Below, one piece after another: positions 57,826 to 64,000 of a DNA stretch of 64,000 nucleotides; the first letter of the stretch is position 1, and every line of letters begins with the position of its first letter. The DNA is from JBFLYO01 sp040756745 (lineage in GTDB: Bacteria > Bacteroidota > Ignavibacteria > UBA10030 > UBA6906): contig JBFLYO010000016.1 of NCBI GenBank assembly GCA_040756745.1, positions 1 to 64,000 of the forward strand, written 5' to 3'. The notes beneath the pieces were generated by a model. It was not told the DNA's origin, did not search any database, and saw nothing but the letters and a program-made list of their open reading frames with translations. The translations under genes were made by a program, and so were the position numbers.

Positions 57826-58995
57826 ATGCATACAATGAAGACCCATACCGTCGGCATTATCATGAACGGCGTGACCGGCCGTATGGGAATGAACCAACAC
57901 CTGCTTCGGTCAGTCGCTGCGATTATCGCACAGGGGGGAGTCAGGGTCGGCGATACAGAGCGCATCATGCCCGACCCCATCCTTGTGGGACGCAATGCCG
58001 AGAAACTGGAAGACCTCGCAGCCCGCGCCGGAATCTCCCGCTGGACCACGGATCTGCGCGCCGTGCTGAACGACCCCAACACCAGCGTCTACTTCGATGC
58101 ACAGACAACGAGCCTCCGCGCGCCGGCAGTTCGCGCCGCCATCGACGCGGGAAAGCACATCTACTGTGAAAAGCCCACCGCGCTCACAACCGCCGATGCG
58201 CTGGAACTCTACACCAGGGCAAAGACCCGCGGCGTGAAGCATGGCGTGGTGCAGGACAAGCTCTGGCTCCCCGGGCTCATCAAGCTCAAGACGCTGATCG
58301 ATACGGGGTTCTTTGGCCGCATTCTCTCCGTCCGCGGTGAGTTCGGCTACTGGGTCTTCGAGGGGAGCCCCATCCCCTCCCAGCGCCCCTCCTGGAACTA
58401 CCGCAAGGAGGACGGCGGCGGCGTTATCTTCGACATGCTCTGTCACTGGCGCTACGTGCTGGACAACCTGTTCGGCAGGGTGACCGCGGTGTCGTGTCTC
58501 GGCGCAACCCATATCCCCACACGATGGGACGAAGCGGGAAAGCCCTACAGCTGCACTGCCGACGACGCCGCCTATGCGACATTTACCCTTGAAAACGGGG
58601 TCGTCGCACAGTTCAACTCATCCTGGACCGTCCGGGTACGTCGCGACGACCTGCTGACCCTGCAGGTCGACGGCACGCGCGGTTCCGCGGTCGCGGGGCT
58701 CCGCGACTGCCTCATCCAGCCCTACGAATCGACCCCGCGCCCCATCTGGAATCCCGACATCCCGAACCCGATCAACTTCTATTCCGACTGGGTACAGGTG
58801 CAGGCACAACAGGAATATGAGAACGCGTTCAAAGTACAGTGGGAGCTCTTCCTTCGCCATGTGGTGAAGGACGAGAAGTTTCAATGGGACTTGCTTGAAG
58901 GCGCCAAGGGAGTCCAGCTCGCCGAGAAGGGGATGGAGTCATGGGAAAAGCGCGCCTGGGTGGATGTCCCCGACCTGATCTGTACCAATTCCTGA
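57826..58995 (+). CDS. Gfo/Idh/MocA-family oxidoreductase
   Basis: 389 residues. The Rossmann N-domain begins VGIIMNGVTGRMGMNQHL (a GxxGRMG variant of the dinucleotide motif), the EKP motif is in YCEKPTALTT, and the C-terminal domain supplies GGGVIFDMLCHWRYVLD. Longer than the oxidoreductase at 26246-27256 and not a close paralog. It likely oxidises or epimerises a sugar, sugar acid or inositol intermediate. GGAG lies 9 bp before the ATG at 57826; an in-frame ATG at 57835 is the alternative. Gap to the next gene is 51 bp. Confidence 0.88.
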   Translation: MHTMKTHTVGIIMNGVTGRMGMNQHLLRSVAAIIAQGGVRVGDTERIMPDPILVGRNAEKLEDLAARAGISRWTTDLRAVLNDPNTSVYFDAQTTSLRAPAVRAAIDAGKHIYCEKPTALTTADALELYTRAKTRGVKHGVVQDKLWLPGLIKLKTLIDTGFFGRILSVRGEFGYWVFEGSPIPSQRPSWNYRKEDGGGVIFDMLCHWRYVLDNLFGRVTAVSCLGATHIPTRWDEAGKPYSCTADDAAYATFTLENGVVAQFNSSWTVRVRRDDLLTLQVDGTRGSAVAGLRDCLIQPYESTPRPIWNPDIPNPINFYSDWVQVQAQQEYENAFKVQWELFLRHVVKDEKFQWDLLEGAKGVQLAEKGMESWEKRAWVDVPDLICTNS

Positions 58996-59046
58996 CAACT
59001 CCACGATACCGGCACGCCTCACATCTATGCACTTCTGAGAAGCCTG

Positions 59047-59811
59047 ATGAGTCAACAGCCGACACAACTGGCACACGCACCTTTCGCCCGCCTCCGCGAG
59101 GCACGCTACGAAGTCGCGCTGCTGCCCTGGGGAGCGACCGAGCCGCATAACCTCCACCTCCCGTACGGGACCGACCTCATTGAAACTGAGCGGATCGCTG
59201 CCGAGGCGGTACGAAAGGCGTCAGAACGCGGCGCGCGGGTAATTGTCCTCCCTATCGTTCCCTTCGGCGTCAATACCGGACAGCTCGACCTCCCGCTCAC
59301 GATCAACATGAACCCCAGCACGCAGCTGGCACTGCTCGACGACGTGGCGGAATCTCTGGAACGCCAGGGGGTCCCAAAGCTCGCGATCCTGAACGGCCAT
59401 GGCGGGAATGACTTCCGGCAGTTGATCCGTGAGTTACGCCCGCGCCGAGACCTGTTTCTCTGCACGTTGAACTGGTACACGGCAGTGGAGAAGCGGAAGT
59501 TCTTCGACGCCGGGGGTGATCACGCGGATGAGATGGAGACCAGCCTGATGCTCCACCTCGCGCCCGAGCTCGTCCTCCCCCTCTCCGAAGCCGGAGACGG
59601 CAAGACCCTCTCGCCGCGGATCCAGGCGTTCCGTGAAGGATGGGCCTGGATGCCCCGTCCCTGGAGCACGGTTTCCGCAGATACCGGGTCGGGGGACCCG
59701 CGGAAGGCAACCGCGGAGAAAGGGCGAAGGTACTTCGAGGCCGTCACGGAAGCCGTTGCGGGATTCCTGGTCGAGCTGTCGGCAGCCGATCCCGGAGACA
59801 TGTACGTCTGA
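59047..59811 (+). CDS. Creatininase-family metal-dependent hydrolase
   Basis: 254 residues of the creatininase family (PF02633). The metal ligands are all visible: Glu and His in LPWGATEPHNLHLPYGTD, Asp in the same segment, NGHGGND in the middle, and DHADEMETSLML near residue 160. Members open creatinine, act in riboflavin/F420-type biosynthesis as amidases (ArfB) or trim mycofactocin. In glycan loci their substrate is unknown; a cyclic amide or lactone is likely. The frame overlaps the start region of the following reading frame, but the real glycosidase start is downstream. Confidence 0.88.
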   Translation: MSQQPTQLAHAPFARLREARYEVALLPWGATEPHNLHLPYGTDLIETERIAAEAVRKASERGARVIVLPIVPFGVNTGQLDLPLTINMNPSTQLALLDDVAESLERQGVPKLAILNGHGGNDFRQLIRELRPRRDLFLCTLNWYTAVEKRKFFDAGGDHADEMETSLMLHLAPELVLPLSEAGDGKTLSPRIQAFREGWAWMPRPWSTVSADTGSGDPRKATAEKGRRYFEAVTEAVAGFLVELSAADPGDMYV

Positions 59812-59908
59812 TGCTATACTGATCGTCACCATCCTCGCAGCCCTGCAGCATGTCACTGCTGTCCCTGGTTTCACGCACTGCATCGTTCATTTCCCATCTC
59901 ACATCCCG

Positions 59909-62515
59909 ATGAGCTCAAAAACCTTCCGCTGGCCAGTCGGTGTCCTTCTTGCCGCACTTGCATCGTTCCAGGCGCCGTCAGCCGCACAGTCACTGCATGT
60001 CGATTACGGCTACGCTCCTGCGAGCCACTTCACCGCGATCTGTTTTCCCTCCGACTGGCAGAAGACCATCGTAACGGAGCGTGGAACGCTGGGATACGAT
60101 TTCGGGCCAGGACCGTATGCGCGGCCCCTGACGGAGGTTTCCGTCGGAATTCAGGAAACCACGGTGACCATCCAGCGACTCGCCATCAACGACCCGCGCG
60201 TCCCGATTGTTGTGGCTGAGTTCAGTTCCCCCGGCGGCACAATCCGACAGGAGGCGTTCGCGCTTCCCGGTCCCGCCGCCGGTCGTCAGCGCACAACCTT
60301 CGCCAACGGCGCAGTGCGCCGCATCGGGGGACTCAATGGCGTCGCGGGCTGGGCGAATCCGCCTGCCGGCACTGACCCCGCCTTCCGCAACGTCGCTTGG
60401 GGAACGAACCGCCCCATCCTCTATCGTGTCCGCGTGCCGCGCGGAGCGGCGCGGCTTGTTGCAATGGGAATCTGCGAGCCCTACAAACCGATCACCGGTC
60501 AGCGTGTGCTGGAACTCAGCGCTGAGGGGTCCGCGGTCCGGACCGTCGAAGCGTTGAAAGACACGCAGCGAAACCGCCCGTATGTCTATTTCTTCGACGC
60601 GCACGACGCCAACAACGACGGGGAACTCGCGCTCGAAGTCCACGCCTCGCAGCAGGGAATCGACCCGAACGTCACCCTCAATGCATTCTGGATCTTTCCA
60701 CAAGGGACGCGCATCACGGAAGAGGAAGTCATCCACGGTGAAGGCACCCGACGTGCGGAATTTTCCTGGTCGTGCGGACTCGAGAACGAGCTCGGCGCTC
60801 CGTCCGCACGCGTTGACGGCATTCTTGCCGAGTTCACCGGGGCCGGGGTGACACCGGTCGTGAACATCAAGACTTCTCGAACCTGCGTCTACGAGACGTC
60901 TGCACACGCTCTGCTCACCCGAGGGCGTCCATTTGTCATGACAAGGCCAGCGCCGGCCCACGCGATGCAGACATCGGGGGGATGGCAGCTTCTCCTTCCG
61001 CACGGGACACGCGATGTCCAGGTCTACGTGATCAACGGCGCTTCGGGCAACGCATTCGATCCACCCGATCTCCACGCGGCGCGGAGGCACGCGGAGAAAT
61101 ACTGGAAGGAGCAGAGTGTCATCCCCTTCGGCAGTATCTCAGTTCCGGATCCCGGCATTCAGTACCTGCTCGACGCAAGCACGAGAAATCTGTATCAGAT
61201 CAGCGAGTGGGTCGACGACCAATTCCAGTTCCAGCCGGGACCGAGCGTCTACCGCGGGCTCTGGATTCATGACCAGGCCTGGCATGTTTCCGCAGCCCTG
61301 TACCTTGGAGACACGGCAGCTGCACGGCGTTCGATTGAAACGATGATGCAGTTCCAGCGGCCGGATGGTAAAGTTGTCCTGAGCGAGCCGTTCCCGATGC
61401 AGCGCGAGACCCCCCTGCTCATCTTCGCGATCGTCCGGTACGCCGAGTTCGCAGGAGACAGGCGCTGGCTGGCAGAACACTGGGGGAAGATCGTGAACGG
61501 TGTGTCATGGATCAGGAGCGCGCGGAATTCCACCCTCTCCGATCCTTCTTCTTCGTTCTATGGTTTGTTCCCACCCGGATTTGCCGACGGGGGGCTGGGA
61601 GGCATCGAGGCAGAGTACGGGACAACATACTGGGGCGTGATCGGCCTCCATGCGGCGGCACGCGCTGCGGGACTCTTGGACGAACGGGACAGTTCACGGT
61701 CGTGGGACGCACTGGCGGGGGAAATCATGGCCTCGTTCCGCAGGGCCGCCGCACGCGACACGCGCATCGATGCCGCGGGAAACCGGTATCTCCCAATGAA
61801 GGTCGGCGATACCGCCTCCACACTCCTTCCTCAGCAGGCAAACTGGGGAATCCTCGACGCGCAGGGATTGGGACATCTCTTTCCTTACGACGATCCGACC
61901 GTAAAGGGGACGCTCGCCATGCTCGATGCAGCGTCAAAGGAAGGACTTCCACACAGCGTCGGCTGGTTGAAGAACGGCATCTGGAGTTTCTTCGGCGCAC
62001 TGCTGGGGATCTCGCATGCATGGCAGAGGAACCTTGAGCGGGCTCAGGACATACTCTATGCCTATGCAAACCACGCATCGCCGCTGGGCACCTGGGTCGA
62101 AGAGCAGCTCCCGCGCGGGGAGGGAACGCGGACCACAGGCGACGCCTCAAATGCCACCGCAAGCTCGCTCTACATCAAGCTCCTTCGTCGGCTTCTTGTC
62201 ATTGAACGCAGGGACACGCTCGAGATTCTCGCCGGCATGCCCGCGGAGTGGTGCCGGCCAGGCGCCCGGCTCTCCCTGAAGAACGCCGGCACGCAGTTCG
62301 GACCTCTCACGCTCGATCTCCGTGTGACCCCCGATGGACGGAAGGCCGAGATATCAATAGCGCCGCTCGCGCGTGGCGGCGAGTGCGTCGTGCGGCTCGA
62401 TCTCGATGCACTCCGCGCCGCGGGCTTCGTCCCATCCGACCCGGTTGAAGTGCCGCTGCTGCGCCTGAGAGCCGGCGATCCCACGGCAACGTTCGCCTTT
62501 GACAGACGTCCCTGA
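59909..62515 (+). CDS. Secreted six-hairpin glycosidase-like protein
   Basis: 868 residues. The ATG at 59909 begins a clear signal peptide (FRWPVGVLLAALASFQAPSAA), so upstream in-frame codons are rejected. Residues ~30-430 are beta-rich; the (alpha/alpha)6 barrel then runs from ~440, with YRGLWIHDQAWHVSAALYLGD (R and D as in the W-x-R-D motif of glucoamylase-type barrels), GGIEAEYGTTYWGVIGLH, QANWGILDAQGLGHLFPYDD and GTWVEEQLPRGEGTRTTGD. A closing beta-domain follows. Related in layout to the proteins at 40275 and 42778 but not a close paralog. Likely an extracellular or periplasmic exo-glycosidase. Confidence 0.8.
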   Translation: MSSKTFRWPVGVLLAALASFQAPSAAQSLHVDYGYAPASHFTAICFPSDWQKTIVTERGTLGYDFGPGPYARPLTEVSVGIQETTVTIQRLAINDPRVPIVVAEFSSPGGTIRQEAFALPGPAAGRQRTTFANGAVRRIGGLNGVAGWANPPAGTDPAFRNVAWGTNRPILYRVRVPRGAARLVAMGICEPYKPITGQRVLELSAEGSAVRTVEALKDTQRNRPYVYFFDAHDANNDGELALEVHASQQGIDPNVTLNAFWIFPQGTRITEEEVIHGEGTRRAEFSWSCGLENELGAPSARVDGILAEFTGAGVTPVVNIKTSRTCVYETSAHALLTRGRPFVMTRPAPAHAMQTSGGWQLLLPHGTRDVQVYVINGASGNAFDPPDLHAARRHAEKYWKEQSVIPFGSISVPDPGIQYLLDASTRNLYQISEWVDDQFQFQPGPSVYRGLWIHDQAWHVSAALYLGDTAAARRSIETMMQFQRPDGKVVLSEPFPMQRETPLLIFAIVRYAEFAGDRRWLAEHWGKIVNGVSWIRSARNSTLSDPSSSFYGLFPPGFADGGLGGIEAEYGTTYWGVIGLHAAARAAGLLDERDSSRSWDALAGEIMASFRRAAARDTRIDAAGNRYLPMKVGDTASTLLPQQANWGILDAQGLGHLFPYDDPTVKGTLAMLDAASKEGLPHSVGWLKNGIWSFFGALLGISHAWQRNLERAQDILYAYANHASPLGTWVEEQLPRGEGTRTTGDASNATASSLYIKLLRRLLVIERRDTLEILAGMPAEWCRPGARLSLKNAGTQFGPLTLDLRVTPDGRKAEISIAPLARGGECVVRLDLDALRAAGFVPSDPVEVPLLRLRAGDPTATFAFDRRP

Positions 62516-62591
62516 GGAGACCGCGCACCGGATATTGTTTTCACCGCCGCACATAGTTATGTTGACATCACCACACACTTCACCGCCGATC

Positions 62592-63932
62592 ATGCGCGTA
62601 CCCCCCTGCACCCTCTTCGTACTATTGTTCGCTCTTCCTACGTCCGCACAGCCCCTGGACCCGCAGCACCTTGCCGAAACAGTGAAGCGGGAGTTTCTTC
62701 ATGCATGGAACGGATACAAGAAGTACGCGTGGGGACATGACGGCTACCGCCCCCTCAGCAAGACCCCGTATGACTGGTATGCCGAGACGTTTTATTTGAC
62801 CCCCCTTGAGGCCCTGGACACGATGACGCTGATGGACCTCACGGAGGAAGCCGACAGCACGCGAGAGTTCATCGCAACGCATCTCTCGTTCGACAAGGAT
62901 GTGGAGGTGGGCGTGTTTGAGTTCACGATCAGGATTCTGGGAAGCCTGATCGCGAACTTCCAATCGTCGGGAGATGCCCGGCTGCTGGCGCTTGCCGACT
63001 CACTGGCAACGCGCATGACGCCGGCGTTCATCAGCGGCACGGGCATGCCGTACCGATTCGTAAACCTCAGAACCGGCGCGGTCAGGGGCGAGGTAAGCAA
63101 CCCGGGCGAGATCGGAACGCTTCTGGTCGAATGGGGCTCGTTGTCGGCGCTGACGAGGAAACCCGCGTTCTACAACTATGCCAAGAACGCCCTCCTGCGG
63201 GTCTATGAACACCGCTCGCCGCTCGGCCTCGTGGGGGATGCGATCGACGTCAACACCGGAGCATGGAAGGGGACAGACAGTCACCTGAGCGCGTGCATTG
63301 ATTCCTATTATGAATACCTCGTCAAATCCGCGTTGCTGTTCGACGACGATGATTGCCGGCTCATGTGGCGCACGTCCTATGCTGCAATCAACGCATATCT
63401 GCTGGACTCGAGCGCATCGGGGTTCTGGTACGGCCATGCGGACATGAATACAGGAAAGCGGACGAGAACCTGGTTCGGCGCCCTGGATGCGTTCTTCCCC
63501 GCGGTGCAAGTGCTCGCGGGCGACGTTCCGCGCGCAGAGCGTCTCATGAAGTCCTGCTACAGGATGTGGACCGCATACGGCATCGAGCCGGAGCAGTTCA
63601 ACTATGCCACTGGGGCCGTGGAAAAACCTAAGTACTTCCTCAACCCGGAGATTATAGAATCCGCCTACTATCTTTACATGGCAACGGGCGATACGCTATA
63701 CCAGAAGATGGGGGAAGCCTTTCTGAGCGATCTCATGGCATGGTGCCGCACTGATGAAGGGTATGCGGAGCTCAAGAATGTCGTCACAAAGGAAAAGATG
63801 GATCGGATGGAGCCCTACTTCATGGCAGAGACGATGAAGTATCTCTACCTTTTGTTCGCGCCGCCTGATACGCTTCCATTTGACCGAGTGATATTTACAA
63901 CAGAAGCCCATCCGATCCGGAGAAGCTGGTAA
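62592..63932 (+). CDS. GH47 (class I) alpha-mannosidase
   Basis: 446 residues with a signal peptide (MRVPPCTLFVLLFALPTSA). All GH47 landmarks are present: FLHAWNGYKKYAWGHDGYRPLS, seen as FLHAWNGYKKYAWG and YRPLS, then LEALDTMTLMDL, VFEFTIRILGSL, GEIGTLLVEW, GTDSHLSACIDSYYEYLVK, EIIESAYYLYMATGD and the C-terminal FTTEAHP whose Thr binds Ca2+. Catalytic acid/base Glu and Asp positions are conserved. GH47 is mainly a eukaryotic glycan-trimming family with few bacterial members; it inverts and cleaves alpha-1,2-mannose. ATG 62592 is preferred to 62559 because it opens the signal peptide. Confidence 0.92.
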   Translation: MRVPPCTLFVLLFALPTSAQPLDPQHLAETVKREFLHAWNGYKKYAWGHDGYRPLSKTPYDWYAETFYLTPLEALDTMTLMDLTEEADSTREFIATHLSFDKDVEVGVFEFTIRILGSLIANFQSSGDARLLALADSLATRMTPAFISGTGMPYRFVNLRTGAVRGEVSNPGEIGTLLVEWGSLSALTRKPAFYNYAKNALLRVYEHRSPLGLVGDAIDVNTGAWKGTDSHLSACIDSYYEYLVKSALLFDDDDCRLMWRTSYAAINAYLLDSSASGFWYGHADMNTGKRTRTWFGALDAFFPAVQVLAGDVPRAERLMKSCYRMWTAYGIEPEQFNYATGAVEKPKYFLNPEIIESAYYLYMATGDTLYQKMGEAFLSDLMAWCRTDEGYAELKNVVTKEKMDRMEPYFMAETMKYLYLLFAPPDTLPFDRVIFTTEAHPIRRSW

Positions 63933-63984
63933 CGACGGGCGGTTCCCATTTTCGCCATTTAGGCAGCAGTCACGTATGACCTCG

Positions 63985-64000
63985 ATGAAACGCGCAGTTG
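63985..64000 (+). CDS. Possible start of a further gene, cut by the window end
   Basis: ATG AAA CGC GCA GTT at 63985, with another in-frame ATG at 63976. The basic MKRAV opening would suit a signal peptide in this secreted-enzyme unit, but only five codons are visible and the 52-bp gap before it shows no promoter. Confidence 0.25.

Noticed and set aside
59633..59908. N-terminal extension of the six-hairpin glycosidase frame
   Set aside because: It overlaps the creatininase gene, has Pro/Arg-rich translation, and a clean signal peptide starts at 59909.
1..64000. tRNA, rRNA, insertion sequences, integrases or phage genes
   Set aside because: None could be recognised on either strand by reading; a dedicated tRNA and transposase search was not possible here.

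Overview
The window is a GC-rich stretch of a draft or metagenome-derived scaffold; a run of exactly 100 Ns at 7288-7387 is an assembly gap. It looks like a free-living glycan degrader of the FCB group (Bacteroidota, Ignavibacteria or a relative). The support is a TonB-dependent receptor with a carboxypeptidase-regulatory domain, a large secreted protein with a type IX-style C-terminal domain, a PorV-like barrel, many signal peptides (several Tat-type), and no mobile or phage genes. The exact lineage cannot be read from the sequence.

Almost everything belongs to one sugar-catabolism locus. All of 1-55971 is read leftward and 56338-64000 is read rightward from a divergent promoter region (55972-56337). 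In transcription order the left block starts with a TonB receptor, a secreted sorting-domain protein and a PorV-like barrel (52954-49361). Next come a short MetE-like methyltransferase, a TIM-barrel glycosidase-like protein and two phytanoyl-CoA-dioxygenase-like oxygenases (49221-44490), and two six-hairpin glycosidase-like proteins (44355-40275). After these lie a cut-down Tat leader ORF, a class V PLP enzyme, two tandem SSF symporters and a complete L-rhamnose pathway (isomerase, kinase, fused aldolase/dehydrogenase; 40146-30048). An IclR regulator heads the following block (29923-21349): sugar isomerase, DUF4432 epimerase-like protein, Gfo/Idh/MocA oxidoreductase, heparinase II/III-like lyase, class III aminotransferase and a duplicated amidohydrolase. 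Then comes a secreted six-hairpin protein, two copies of a secreted-toroid plus BNR-propeller gene pair, a PfkB kinase and a GH38 alpha-mannosidase (21352-9689). The last block (9651-1) holds a ferritin-like protein, FAH and enolase-superfamily enzymes, a split PreA-like dehydrogenase and ferredoxin, a cyclase-family hydrolase, an M20 peptidase, an MtaB-like methanol:corrinoid methyltransferase, a ROK kinase, a UroD/MtaA-like protein and a partial PfkB kinase.

The right block encodes a TIM-barrel isomerase, cupin, Gfo/Idh/MocA oxidoreductase, creatininase-family enzyme, secreted six-hairpin glycosidase and a GH47 alpha-mannosidase. Many neighbouring genes overlap by 1-23 bp, often as ATGA or GTGA, which implies long coupled transcripts.

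Inferred biology: uptake and stepwise breakdown of a complex mannose- and rhamnose-containing, possibly uronate-rich and O-methylated, glycan. The methyl-group part (MtaB-like, MtaA-like and MetE-like proteins, two Fe/2OG oxygenases) is the most unusual aspect. The strongest regulatory signal is a perfect 11-bp inverted repeat at the iclR promoter with a diverged copy at the TonB-receptor promoter 26 kb away.
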